Assembly (NCBI RefSeq): GCF_001613345.1
Contig: NZ_BDCE01000044.1
Location: 121,750-185,749 of the forward strand
Source of the DNA: Nocardia uniformis NBRC 13702
GTDB lineage: Bacteria > Actinomycetota > Actinomycetes > Mycobacteriales > Mycobacteriaceae
Reading direction: 5' to 3'
Length of the DNA: 64,000 nucleotides
Shown here: positions 40,700 to 49,714 of the stretch, one piece after another
Layout of the letters: each line of letters opens with the position of its first letter
Position numbering within the stretch: position 1 is the first letter of the stretch
Translations under genes and position numbers: made by a program
Notes under the pieces: generated by a model
Told to the model about the DNA's origin: nothing
The model's database searches: none
The model's input: the letters and a program-made list of their open reading frames with translations, nothing else

Positions 40700-41941
40700 T
40701 CAGCGCGGCGGCTGGCTCATATCCCGGTTCATCATGGGTAGTTCGATGCTGATCGGCAAACGTAGTTCGGCCAGGTAGATGAGGGCGGCCTGGCGGAGGA
40801 ATTCGTCGAAGAGCCAGTAGGCGTCCGGTGCCAGCGGGACGACGGGGAGCAGACCTTCGCGGACCGCTATGAACGGTCCCCAACTCAGCCGCAGTAGCGG
40901 GTCCCAGACCGGTTCGCGGGGAATCGCCAGGCCGTCGGCGATCTGGTCACCGAGCAGGAAGCGGGTGAACGCCCCCAGTACCGGCTTGCTGAGGACGGCC
41001 AGATCGAGGTTGACGCCGAGTCGCAGCAGCCGGTCGGCGAGCTGCACGCCCTCGGGGGTCGGCGCGATAATGGGGTCCAGGACCTGTGCGGCTTGGGAAT
41101 TGGCCTCGGGCCACGAATTCGGGATGTACTCGTCGCGGACGCCGAGCATGTGCGCGGCCACCTGCCACGAGTGCAGGAAGGCATCCGACTCGTGCGGTGG
41201 GATCGGCACATTCCAGGCGGTCAGGTGTTTCATGACGGTGGTGGGCAGACTGTGCCAGGTGACCATGATGTCGTTCTGGCTGATCGGGATGTCCTCCTCG
41301 GCGGAGGCCACCCAGTGCGGCGACCGTGGCAGTAGGTGTCGCACGGCGGCATGTACGAGGCGGGTTTTGACGCAGGTCACCACCATTTCCCCATCGGGGG
41401 CATAGGCATTCGCGGTCCCGATGTCATAGCCGAGTTTGGCGGTCTTGGAGATTCGGTCCTTGAGATCGTGGCCGCCCTTGGAGTAGTACACCGCGCGCGC
41501 CTCTTTCGGAATGACGGTGCTCATCATGCCGCTGGCCAGCCCGTACAGCACCCCGAGATAGAGCCCCCGCTTCTTGTTGAACTCGACCGCGGTGCCCAGC
41601 TTTCCGGGATCGGTCCAGTGCGGCAGTTGGCGGGCGTACTCCATGAAATCGCGCAATTCCGTGGGCAGGCCGGCGGGGAGGGGCTGACCGTTCTTCGTCC
41701 AGGTCCGCAACAACTCGTTGACCCGGGGGACTTCGCCGCGGTCGAGCAGTCCGGCGACCACCGGGTCGGCCTCGGCGTCCCACACCGTCATAGGGTCGAG
41801 CCCGGCTCCGGTCCCGGCCACCGAACCCTGCGGCGACCAGGTCCACGGCTGCGCCCGCGCGGGGGTCATCATGGCCAGTGCGCCGAACATGCCCAGCGCC
41901 CCACCGGCTTTCATCGCATTGCGTCTGTTGACTGTATCCAT
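40700..41941 (-). CDS. lcp: Latex-clearing protein (rubber oxygenase, DUF2236)
   Basis: 413 residues with a Tat signal (NRRNAMKAGGALGMFGALAMM, cleavage near ARA-Q). The b-type heme enzyme Lcp of Streptomyces sp. K30 uses E148, R164, K167, T168 and heme ligand H198; this protein has E147, R163, K166, T167 (RISKT) and H197 (TRLVHAAVRHLL) with the same spacing. It should cleave cis-1,4-polyisoprene outside the cell to oligo-isoprenoid ketone-aldehydes. No uptake or aldehyde-oxidising genes are adjacent, but a flavin monooxygenase and an exported cutinase-like protein lie within 5 kb. Monocistronic. Confidence 0.92.
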   Translation of the reverse strand: MDTVNRRNAMKAGGALGMFGALAMMTPARAQPWTWSPQGSVAGTGAGLDPMTVWDAEADPVVAGLLDRGEVPRVNELLRTWTKNGQPLPAGLPTELRDFMEYARQLPHWTDPGKLGTAVEFNKKRGLYLGVLYGLASGMMSTVIPKEARAVYYSKGGHDLKDRISKTAKLGYDIGTANAYAPDGEMVVTCVKTRLVHAAVRHLLPRSPHWVASAEEDIPISQNDIMVTWHSLPTTVMKHLTAWNVPIPPHESDAFLHSWQVAAHMLGVRDEYIPNSWPEANSQAAQVLDPIIAPTPEGVQLADRLLRLGVNLDLAVLSKPVLGAFTRFLLGDQIADGLAIPREPVWDPLLRLSWGPFIAVREGLLPVVPLAPDAYWLFDEFLRQAALIYLAELRLPISIELPMMNRDMSQPPR

Positions 41942-41995
41942 TGTCGCTACTCCTCAAAGAGCTCGGACGCCACCGCGATGGCACCCGTGTCGCTC

Positions 41996-42010
41996 CTCCA
42001 AAACTTGGAG
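41996..42010. promoter_or_regulatory. Inverted repeat in the lcp promoter region
   Basis: CTCCAA-AAC-TTGGAG is a perfect 6-bp-arm repeat 55 bp upstream of the lcp start, beside AT-rich sequence (GAGCAGTAACTTAACG). lcp genes in rubber degraders are often under TetR-type control, so this is a candidate operator. No regulator gene is adjacent. Confidence 0.4.
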
Positions 42011-42229
42011 AATGAGCAGTAACTTAACGTGCGTGATGGCCCGCTGTACGTACTTTCAACGTTTTGCTGTGTCAGAATTGAGAGATACTTAGAAGCACGG
42101 CAGGCGGCCTTGTGGTAGCGGCACCGAGGTCCTTGCTGGCCGACCTCGCGTCGCAAGGGGCGAGGTGCGCCGGACCCGTCCCGATCAGGCAAATCGTGTT
42201 GTGCCACGCACGTGGTCGGATTGCCCGTT

Positions 42230-43198
42230 ATGGTCGGACGGGTGGCCAGTAAATCGGCGTCGCCCGCCGTGGAGCTGACGGTCGGCGACCATACGGTGCG
42301 TATCTCGAATCCGGATCGGGTGTATTTCCCCGAGACCGGGGCGACCAAGCTCGACCTGGTGCAGTACTACCTCAGCGTCGGTGATGGGATCGTCAACGCG
42401 CTGCGTGACCGGCCGTGCATGCTGCACCGATTCCCCAAGGGACTCTCCGGTGACAAGGTGCATCAGAAGCGGCTGCCCGGCGGCGCCCCGGAATGGATTC
42501 CCACCGTGCGGCTGCACTTCCCGCGCTTCGGGCGCACCGCCGACGAACTGTGCGTCGAGAAACTCGCGGATGTCATTTGGTCCGTACAGATGTCGACCGT
42601 GGAATTCCATCCCTGGAACTCCCGCCGCTTCGACACCGAACTGCCCGACGAGTGGCGCATCGACCTGGATCCGATGCCGGACTGCCCGTGGTCGCGGGTG
42701 CGGCGGGTGGCCGGTGTGGTCCACGAGGTGCTCGACGAGCTCGGGGCGGTCGGCTGGCCGAAAACCTCCGGCGGCAATGGATTACACGTCTATGTGCGTA
42801 TCGCCCCGCAATTCGGGTTCAAGGAGGTGCGCCGGGCCGCGCTCGCCTTCGCCCGCGAGGTCGAACGGCGCGCACCCGATGACGTCACCACCGCCTGGTG
42901 GCGGCGCGACCGCGATCCGAGCCTGCTGTTCGTCGACTACAACCAGAACGCCCGCGATCACACCATCGCCGCCGCCTACTCGGTGCGCGGCATCCCCGAG
43001 GCGACGGTATCCACCCCGATCCGCTGGGACGAACTTCCCGACCTGCACCCCCGCGACTTCACCATGGCCACGGTGCCCGGGCGCTACGCTGAACTGGGCG
43101 ATCTGCACGCCGGTATCGACGACGCGGTATTCGATCTCGAACCGCTCCTGGAATGGGCCGACCGCGACCAGGTCGACGTCGACCTCGACGAGGAATAA
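42230..43198 (+). CDS. LigD polymerase-domain protein
   Basis: 322 residues from ATG 42230 (GTG 42212 also open). It has the LigD-Pol/primase-like fold: VRISNPDRVYFPETGATKLDLVQYYL, PCMLHRFPKG, the metal site DEWRIDLDPMP (DxD), VGWPKTSGGNGLHVYVRI and LFVDYNQNARDHTIAAAYSVR. It lacks ligase and nuclease domains, as in Mycobacterium PrimC/Pol-D proteins that add ribonucleotides in gap filling and end joining. Ku and LigD are not in the window. Confidence 0.92.
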   Translation: MVGRVASKSASPAVELTVGDHTVRISNPDRVYFPETGATKLDLVQYYLSVGDGIVNALRDRPCMLHRFPKGLSGDKVHQKRLPGGAPEWIPTVRLHFPRFGRTADELCVEKLADVIWSVQMSTVEFHPWNSRRFDTELPDEWRIDLDPMPDCPWSRVRRVAGVVHEVLDELGAVGWPKTSGGNGLHVYVRIAPQFGFKEVRRAALAFAREVERRAPDDVTTAWWRRDRDPSLLFVDYNQNARDHTIAAAYSVRGIPEATVSTPIRWDELPDLHPRDFTMATVPGRYAELGDLHAGIDDAVFDLEPLLEWADRDQVDVDLDEE

Positions 43199-43698
43199 GC
43201 CGCGTCTCCCAATACTGTTGGGAAATACGGGCGACTGGCGTCCATCGGCGCAGGGCGCGTACACGATCGTCGCCACTCAGGGCTCCTCGAGCAAGTCGAC
43301 CGTCGTCGAGATCACCAAGGGCGGCGTCGATACCGGCTCGCTGTCGGGTCTGCTGCCCAGCGGCTCGGGCAGCTGAGATGTCCGGGCGGTGCCTCACTCG
43401 CGGCCCGTGTATTCCGCAGCTGCCGTATCCCTTTCGAGTGCGAGGGGTACGGCGGCACATCGATGGGTGGGTGGTTGCCCCAGCGGGTTTCGCGACAGGT
43501 GCGGCGTCCGCCATTCGCGTCACCGTCCGGCAAGCCCGCGCCCTTTCGCCGATGATGGCCTCTGACATCGCATTACGGCATACAAAAACGCGGCCCAGGT
43601 AACTGTTTCGCCAGAAATCAAGCACACCAGCAATTTCTGGGTACACCCTGCGCAAGCCGGGCCGGACCCGGAGGCACAATAAGTTAAGAAGTACGACT
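43199..43698. pseudogene. 500-bp gap with the 3' scrap of a secreted protein
   Basis: At 43230-43376 a plus frame reads GDWRPSAQGAYTIVATQGSS, KSTVVEITKGGVDTGSLSG and ends LLPSGSGS. This looks like the end of an Ig-like exported protein, but no upstream part or start codon exists. From 43377 to the cutinase-like start I see no gene; the last 60 bp are AT-rich and probably hold the next promoter. Confidence 0.5.
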
Positions 43699-44313
43699 AT
43701 GCGTAGAGCAACGGCGCTCTTCGCCGCATTACTGCTGGCCATCCTCCTCTCCATCACTCACGTGACAAGTCCGAAGGCACTCGCCGGTACTTGTACTGGC
43801 GACTGGGCCATTGGAATCGGCGGTCTCGGCGACAACTCCTCGTCGGTATTCGTCCCGTTCGTGAATCAGCCCGTGGGCTACAACTCCGCCGACCCGATGT
43901 CGGGGTTCCATGAAATCAACAGGCTGTTCTGGGGGCATCGCAATCAATGCCCGGGCGACCACATCAGATTGATCGGACATAGTGAGGGTGCGGGCATCCT
44001 GCATGCCTGGGTCACCGCGAACCAGGGTGTGGGCAATGCCAATGCCATTCTCCTGGCGGATCCCAAGCGTGCCCCCGGGCCGGGTTGGGGCGGGTTGTCG
44101 TCGACTCCCGGGAGTGGAATCGTCGGTTATCCGCTGGCGGGCGTCGACAATTGGTTCGGTGGCTTCCCGGTTCTGACCGTATGCAACCGCGACGACCAGA
44201 TCTGCGACACCTCCGCTGGTTGGTGGGGCTACCTCTTCGGAGGTGCGCACAGTCGATACAATTTCAACGTATGGGATTACGGCGCTTGGGAATCCGGCGT
44301 CTGGTACCGGTAG
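43699..44313 (+). CDS. Exported cutinase-like/PE-PPE-type serine esterase
   Basis: 204 residues from ATG 43699 with a signal peptide (FAALLLAILLSITHV to ALA-G). The mature part has the nucleophile elbow LIGHSEGAGILHAW, a late acid and paired Cys in VCNRDDQICD, and a final HSRYNF supplying the catalytic His. This is the cutinase-like alpha/beta hydrolase layout also seen in PE-PPE domains. Likely substrate: an outer lipid ester. Single gene. Confidence 0.82.
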   Translation: MRRATALFAALLLAILLSITHVTSPKALAGTCTGDWAIGIGGLGDNSSSVFVPFVNQPVGYNSADPMSGFHEINRLFWGHRNQCPGDHIRLIGHSEGAGILHAWVTANQGVGNANAILLADPKRAPGPGWGGLSSTPGSGIVGYPLAGVDNWFGGFPVLTVCNRDDQICDTSAGWWGYLFGGAHSRYNFNVWDYGAWESGVWYR

Positions 44314-44330
44314 TAGTTGATTCATGGGGA

Positions 44331-44831
44331 TCAGTAGCCGTGCGGCACTGGTCCCCATTGGCTGAACCCGTGGCCCATCGAGGTACACACAGCCACATCT
44401 TTGAAGGTGATTTGGCAGGTCGCTCCGGCATGGGTGACCGAATACCGTGGGTCGTGGTAGTTCACGGGTGCGATGCGCGGCAATGCTGGATTTCCGCCCG
44501 GCAGTGTGTGGCTCCCGTTGGAGTTCCACTGGGGGTGGGCGGGCCAGGTGGCGGAATCGATGATGATCGCGGGCACATACGGCAGCGGTACCTGCATTCC
44601 GGCGAACAGCACATTCATGTGGGAGGCCGGTACCGCGAGGTCGCACCCGACCGTGCCGCCCGCACCGATCGAACAGTTCCAATCGCCCAAAGCGAAATAC
44701 GCGGTGTCACCGATCAGCACCGGGCCGGGGGCATCATCGGCGTGTGCGGTGCCCGCCCCGAACAGGCACGCGGACATCGCGAGAATTCCTCCGCAAACCC
44801 GTGCGGCGGCAGCCTTCACAGCCCTGGACAC
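44331..44831 (-). CDS. Exported protein of unknown function
   Basis: 166 residues from GTG 44831 with AGGGAG before it. A signal peptide (KAAAARVCGGILAMSACLFG to AHA-D) is followed by a beta-rich mature part with Cys pairs (WNCSIGAGGTVGCDLAV and ATCQITFKDVAVCTSMGHG). This pattern recurs in short secreted mycobacterial/Nocardia proteins. It is convergent with the cutinase-like gene, only 17 bp away. Function unknown. Confidence 0.75.
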   Translation of the reverse strand: MSRAVKAAAARVCGGILAMSACLFGAGTAHADDAPGPVLIGDTAYFALGDWNCSIGAGGTVGCDLAVPASHMNVLFAGMQVPLPYVPAIIIDSATWPAHPQWNSNGSHTLPGGNPALPRIAPVNYHDPRYSVTHAGATCQITFKDVAVCTSMGHGFSQWGPVPHGY

Positions 44832-44987
44832 CGAATCTCCCTTTGATGCGCAGCGATTGTCAGATCCAGTCGATCATAGAGAAAAGCTATCACTTTACGG
44901 TGCAAAGGCAGGGGAATTGTCCAGGGGCCTTTCGCAATAAGACGGCCCATTTCCTTTGTGAATCCACCCGCCGCGCCCCCGAACCGG

Positions 44988-46184
44988 TCAGGCCGGGGCG
45001 CCGCCGCGGAGCCAGTCGGGCCACAGGATGGTCCAATCGCCGTTCTGCCAGATATCGAGGGGGTCGCCGCCGGTGTTGCGAACCTCGATGACGTCGCCCG
45101 GTATGACGAAGTCGTAGAACCAGGCGGCGTCGTCGGGGGAGAGGTTCAGGCAGCCGTGCGAGACATTGGTATTGCCCTGTGCCCACATACTTTCCGCCAG
45201 CGCGTGCACGAAAATCCCGTCGTGGCTGATGCGGACACCGTGATTGATGGTGGTTCGATAGCCGAGCCGGGAATTGACCGGTAGGCCGTAGCTGGCGGAA
45301 TCCATAATCACCGGGTTCTTGCGATCCAGAACGGTATAGATGCCGGGCCGGGTCCAGAACGACAGCACCGTACCGCCGACGGCCGCGCTACCGCCCATAC
45401 CCATCGAGGTGGGCATACTGCGCACCAGGTTTCCGTTCTCGAAGACATCGATGTGTTTGGTGTCGTCGTCGGCGATGGCGACATGGGCCGGGCCGATGAG
45501 CACCGAAATATGTTGATCGCGTAGGCCGTAAGCGCCGTCGCCGAGCGGCGCGCCGAACAGCTCCGCCGCGATGGTGACCCTGGTCCCCGGGGCGTAGTAG
45601 TGCTCGGGCCGCCAGTGCGCGTTCTGATCGTCGAGCCAATACCAGGCGCCGGTGACCGCGGGTTCGGTGCTGACCCGCAATTGGCGCTGTGCCGCCGCCC
45701 GATCGACGGGTTGGTCGAAACGTGCGACCAACACGAAACCCACTCCGTAAGTGTCATTTTCGGCGAGCTCGACCAGGTTGCCGGATCGCAGCGAGACGTC
45801 GACGAGTCGATCGGGCGCCACCGTGGCGCACGTCGCGGTCGCGGTGACCTCGCCGGTTTCACCCTGCGCCACCGCCTTCGCGGTATAGGTGTGGCCGTAT
45901 CCGAGCGGTTCCGCACTGGTCCATACGCGCTGATCGGGTGTCAGTGCTCCCGGCAGCGCCCTGCCCGTTTCGTCGATCCACTCGACCGACCGCAACGTCC
46001 CGTCGGTCACCGTAACCGTGCCGGGTATACGCGCATTCACCCCGTGAGAGTCCAGCGCGGGATCGAACCGGATAGCCGCGGCCCGGGGTGATGGCGGCGC
46101 TTCCTGCTCCCGTGCGCACCCGGTGACGGCGAGACCCCCGGCACCGACAAAGCCGATCAGCACCTCACGACGTCGCAATGCCAC
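44988..46184 (-). CDS. Lipoprotein L,D-transpeptidase (LdtMt2-like)
   Basis: GTG 46184 is preceded by AGGGAGAGG; an ATG at 46208 is also in frame. 398 residues. A Tat/Sec-type lipoprotein signal (LRRREVLIGFVGAGGLAVTGC) is followed by two Ig-like domains (DGTLRSVEWIDETGRAL and RPEHYYAPGTRVTIAAELFG) and the YkuD domain with IFVHALAESMW, NTNVSHGCLNLSPDDAAWFYDFV and GDVIEV; the nucleophile is Cys in SHGCLNLS. This architecture equals mycobacterial LdtMt2-type enzymes that form 3-3 cross-links in peptidoglycan. Confidence 0.93.
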   Translation of the reverse strand: MALRRREVLIGFVGAGGLAVTGCAREQEAPPSPRAAAIRFDPALDSHGVNARIPGTVTVTDGTLRSVEWIDETGRALPGALTPDQRVWTSAEPLGYGHTYTAKAVAQGETGEVTATATCATVAPDRLVDVSLRSGNLVELAENDTYGVGFVLVARFDQPVDRAAAQRQLRVSTEPAVTGAWYWLDDQNAHWRPEHYYAPGTRVTIAAELFGAPLGDGAYGLRDQHISVLIGPAHVAIADDDTKHIDVFENGNLVRSMPTSMGMGGSAAVGGTVLSFWTRPGIYTVLDRKNPVIMDSASYGLPVNSRLGYRTTINHGVRISHDGIFVHALAESMWAQGNTNVSHGCLNLSPDDAAWFYDFVIPGDVIEVRNTGGDPLDIWQNGDWTILWPDWLRGGAPA

Positions 46185-46329
46185 GGCACCTCTCCCTTCG
46201 CCCGGCATCCTGCCGACCTGCGTGCCAGCATGTGGCACCGAGGCGGCAGCCGACGCGCCGACGAGCGCAACCTCCACTGATCCGTCGCGCAACCGACACC
46301 GTTCCTCGATCGACCGGTGTGCGCCGAGA

Positions 46330-47199
46330 TCAGCGCGTGCGATCGCTCGGTGATTCGACGACCTCGGCCACCAGCGATACGACATCGTCGAGGTGGTGCG
46401 GGGTGGTCAGGTGGCCCATATCGGAGAAGACCCGGAGGTCGAGGTTCATGGTTCGGCGCAGTGCCTGGGCCAGCCGCTTCGGCGGTAGGAATCGGTCGTA
46501 TTCTCCGACCCCGACCACGCAGGGCCGCTCGGCGCGGCGGGCCAGTAGTTCGGCGGGCAGGGGAGGCGGGGCCAGGGTGGTGTGGCAGCAGCCGGCCATG
46601 AGTGCCATCCATTCCACCTCGGTTTCGGGTGGCTCCTCGCCGGGGGCGACGAAGAGGCGGAGCATGCGGCGCGTGTTCTCCGGGGTGGGGCGCAGCAGCC
46701 ACACCGTCGAGGCCACCGCGAGTTTCGGCTCCACTGCCAGACGGATGAAACCGGCGGGTGAGATCAGCGCCCGCGCCGCGATCCGGGGTGAGTCGGCGGC
46801 CAGGGCCACCGCCGAGCCCAATGAGTTGCCCACGAGCACGACCTCGTCCAGCTGAGCGGCGGCCAGGACTTCGTCCAGAACCCGGCCGTACCAGGCCAGC
46901 CGGTCCCGCCGCGGCCGTCGTGGATCGCTGAGTCCGGGCTGACCGGGTAGATCCACCACCGTGGTCGCCCAGTGCGCCGACAGGGCCCGCAGCCACGGCA
47001 GCGCCACCGCAGCATTGAAGCCGGTGCCGGGAACCACGACGACCCGCGGCGAACCCGTTCCGGCGGAGGTGAGCCGTACCTGCCCGGCGCTCGTGTCCAC
47101 GGTCGCGGCGGTGAGTGGAAAGTCCGCGTGCGTCAAGGTATTCGAGCACCACTGCCGCACCGCACGCTGACAACGGGGGTTCTTGTACGCGGTCGGCAT
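46330..47199 (-). CDS. Alpha/beta hydrolase
   Basis: About 289 residues from ATG 47199. VVVVPGTGFNAAV is the oxyanion region, VVDLPGQPGLSD follows, and the nucleophile elbow is VVLVGNSLGSAVAL. CVVGVGEYDRFLPP carries the acid and SDMGHLTTPHHL the His. No signal peptide, so cytosolic. The substrate is unknown. It lies 146 bp upstream of the lipoprotein transpeptidase on the same strand. Confidence 0.86.
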   Translation of the reverse strand: MPTAYKNPRCQRAVRQWCSNTLTHADFPLTAATVDTSAGQVRLTSAGTGSPRVVVVPGTGFNAAVALPWLRALSAHWATTVVDLPGQPGLSDPRRPRRDRLAWYGRVLDEVLAAAQLDEVVLVGNSLGSAVALAADSPRIAARALISPAGFIRLAVEPKLAVASTVWLLRPTPENTRRMLRLFVAPGEEPPETEVEWMALMAGCCHTTLAPPPLPAELLARRAERPCVVGVGEYDRFLPPKRLAQALRRTMNLDLRVFSDMGHLTTPHHLDDVVSLVAEVVESPSDRTR

Positions 47200-47389
47200 T
47201 GTGTCAGTGTTCCGGGGAACCCGTGGAACGTCCAACACTCCGGCGTGCTGTCGGCACTTATCTTCGCCGTAGTGGCCCGTCAGGATGATTATTTTGGGTG
47301 ATTACGCCGTATTGACCGAAAAGTAACAACCGTTCACAGAGTCCATGAGACGATCCCTGTCGATTCCGGAGTCTCGATGGGAGTGTGTG

Positions 47390-48934
47390 GTGGCTGAGTT
47401 CCTCGGCACGATTAACGGCTACATCTGGAGCAACGGGCTGATATACCTCTGCCTCGCGGCCGGGGTGTACTTCTCCATTCGCTCCAGGTTCGTCCAGGTT
47501 CGTCAGGTGCCAGAAATGGTTCGCCTGATGTTCAGAGGTGAGAAGTCACCGTCGGGTGTCTCATCGTTCCAAGCGCTGGCCATGTCGCTGTCCGGCCGCG
47601 TGGGTACCGGCAATATCGCCGGTGTCGCCACCGCGATCGCGTTCGGCGGACCCGGGGCGCTGTTCTGGATGTGGGCGGTGGCGTTCCTGGGAGCCTCGAC
47701 CTCCTTCGTCGAGTGCACCCTCGGCCAGATCTACAAGACCCGCGATCCCCTCACCAATGAATACCGAGGCGGACCCGCGTACTACTTCAGCAGGGCGATG
47801 GCGCACACCCGCGCGGCTCCGCTGTTCAAGATCTACGGCTTCATTTTCGCGGCCGTGACCGTACTCGCCTGTGGCCTGCTGCTGCCCAGCGTGCAGTCCA
47901 ACTCCATGGCCTCGGCCATGAACCAGGCGTGGGGCATCTCCACCTGGGTGGTGGCTGTCGGCATGATTATCGTGCTGGCCTTCGTGATCATCGGTGGCGT
48001 CAAGCGGATCGCCGCGTTCGCCGGTGTCGTGGTGCCGTTCATGGCGGTCGCCTACATCGTGATGGCGCTGATCGTCGTCTTCTCCAACGCCTCGGAGATC
48101 CCCGGCATTGTGAGCACGATCTTCGCCAGCGCCTTCGGCGCCGACGCGGCGTTCGGTGCGATCATCGGCGCGGCGGTTATGTGGGGCGTCAAGCGCGGCG
48201 TCTACTCCAATGAGGCCGGGCAGGGCACCGGACCGCACGCCGCCGCGGCGGCCGAGGTCTCCCATCCCGCCAAGCAGGGCCTGGTCCAGGCCTTCGCGGT
48301 CTACATCGACACGCTCTTCATCTGCACCGCGACCGGATTCCTCATCCTGTCGACCGGCGCGTACCGGGTGTTCGACGGTGACACCGTGACGAGTCCCGTC
48401 CTGAAGGACGGCGGGGCGCTGCCCTCGGATGCCGCGGTCGGACCGACCTTCGCCCAGGTCGGCATCGATACGCTGTGGAACGGCTTCGGCTCGTCCTTCA
48501 TCGCGATATCGCTCGCGTTCTTCTGCCTCACCACGATCATCGCGTACTACTACATGGCCGAGACCAATCTGCGGTTCATCCTCGGCAAGCACTCGGTGGT
48601 TCCGGTGCCGGTCATTCGCGGCACCATCGGTACGAACCTCACCGCGGTCCTGCAGGTGCTGATCCTGGTCTCCGTGGCGGTCGGCGCGGTGTCGACCGCG
48701 TCGGAAGCGTGGACGCTCGGCGATATCGGTGTGGGATTGATGGCCTGGCTCAACATTATCGGCGTCATCATCCTGCAGCAGCCGGCGTACAAGGCACTGC
48801 GTGATTACGAGCGGCAGAAGAAGTCGGGCCTGGACCCGGTCTTCGATCCGCTGGCCCTGAATATCCCGGGAGCCACCTTCTGGGAGACCTACGATCCGAC
48901 GGGCGGCAAGGACCGCGCCCAGACCACGGTCTGA
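47390..48934 (+). CDS. Alanine/glycine:cation symporter (AGCS family)
   Basis: About 514 residues; start at GTG 47390 (or 47387) with GGGAG just upstream, since the ATG at 47345 has no ribosome binding site. The AGCS signatures are QALAMSLSGRVGTGNIAGVATAI, FGGPGALFWMWAVAFLG, KRGVYSNEAGQGTGPHAAAAA and about eleven transmembrane helices. It imports alanine or glycine with Na+ or H+. A terminator-like hairpin follows. Confidence 0.92.
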   Translation: MAEFLGTINGYIWSNGLIYLCLAAGVYFSIRSRFVQVRQVPEMVRLMFRGEKSPSGVSSFQALAMSLSGRVGTGNIAGVATAIAFGGPGALFWMWAVAFLGASTSFVECTLGQIYKTRDPLTNEYRGGPAYYFSRAMAHTRAAPLFKIYGFIFAAVTVLACGLLLPSVQSNSMASAMNQAWGISTWVVAVGMIIVLAFVIIGGVKRIAAFAGVVVPFMAVAYIVMALIVVFSNASEIPGIVSTIFASAFGADAAFGAIIGAAVMWGVKRGVYSNEAGQGTGPHAAAAAEVSHPAKQGLVQAFAVYIDTLFICTATGFLILSTGAYRVFDGDTVTSPVLKDGGALPSDAAVGPTFAQVGIDTLWNGFGSSFIAISLAFFCLTTIIAYYYMAETNLRFILGKHSVVPVPVIRGTIGTNLTAVLQVLILVSVAVGAVSTASEAWTLGDIGVGLMAWLNIIGVIILQQPAYKALRDYERQKKSGLDPVFDPLALNIPGATFWETYDPTGGKDRAQTTV

Positions 48935-48963
48935 TCGGGTCGACCGCATTCCTGGCGAGAGCT

Positions 48964-49007
48964 CGTAAGGGCGGTACGTCTGCACCGGCAGGCGTACCGC
49001 TCTTACG
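48964..49007. terminator. Bidirectional hairpin terminator
   Basis: CGTAAGGGCGGTACG and CGTACCGCTCTTACG form a 15-bp stem with one mismatch and a 14-base loop between the convergent AGCS and KtrA genes. Confidence 0.75.
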
Positions 49008-49030
49008 TTGTGGCGCTTGGTACTACGCCG

Positions 49031-49714
49031 TCACACCAGGTCGGCGAAGGATTCGACGCAGACGATACTGCCGGAGACAATCAGCTGGTCGTCCGCGAAA
49101 ATGACGGTTTCCGGTGTGGCATAGGTGAATTCGCCGCCTCGACGTTTGATCGCGACGACGGTGACATTGAAATGCTCGCGCAGTCCGCTCTCGGTGAGGG
49201 TCATTCCGACGACCGCGCGCGGGGCGGTGGTGCGCACCATGGCGTAGTTCTCGTCGAATTCGATGTAGTCGAGCATGCGGCCGGTGACCAGATGCGCGAT
49301 CCGTTCGCCCATATCGAATTCCGGTAGTACGACGTGGTGGGCACCGACCCGCTCCAGGATCCGGCCGTGCTGCCGACTGGTGGCCTTGGCCCAGATGCGG
49401 GGGATCTGGAAGTCGACCAGCAATGAGGTGGTGAGGATGCTCGCCTCCAGGTCGGTGCCGATACCGACCACCGCGTGCGGAAAGTCGGGAACGCCGAGTT
49501 GGACAAGCGCTTCCTGATCGGTGGTGTCCGCGACCGCGACATGGGTCAGGTCATTGGAGAACTGTTGCACCAGACGCGGATCGGAGTCGATGGCCAATAC
49601 CTCGGAGCCGTGTACGACCAGTTCGTGCGCGAGCGAACCGCCGAAGCGGCCGAGACCGATGACAACCACCCGGGTGGTCGGGTGTTTCGGCGTTTTCGCG
49701 GGTTTACCCAACAA
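49031..49714 (-). CDS. ktrA: KtrA-type K+ channel regulatory subunit (RCK/TrkA)
   Basis: The start is placed at TTG 49714 (49711 also possible) because GGAGGAG lies about seven bases upstream inside the end of ktrB; the open frame reaches 49756. About 227 residues. The RCK-N domain has RVVVIGLGRFGGSLAHELVVHGSEVLAIDSD, the NAD/ATP-binding fold; the RCK-C domain has GMTLTESGLREHFNVTVVAIKR. It gates the KtrB channel in the membrane. Overlap with ktrB couples translation. Confidence 0.9.
   Translation of the reverse strand: MLGKPAKTPKHPTTRVVVIGLGRFGGSLAHELVVHGSEVLAIDSDPRLVQQFSNDLTHVAVADTTDQEALVQLGVPDFPHAVVGIGTDLEASILTTSLLVDFQIPRIWAKATSRQHGRILERVGAHHVVLPEFDMGERIAHLVTGRMLDYIEFDENYAMVRTTAPRAVVGMTLTESGLREHFNVTVVAIKRRGGEFTYATPETVIFADDQLIVSGSIVCVESFADLV

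Noticed and set aside
43377..43698. Possible RNA gene in the gap before the cutinase-like gene
   Set aside because: No tRNA-like arms, no strong hairpin and no known RNA motif were found.
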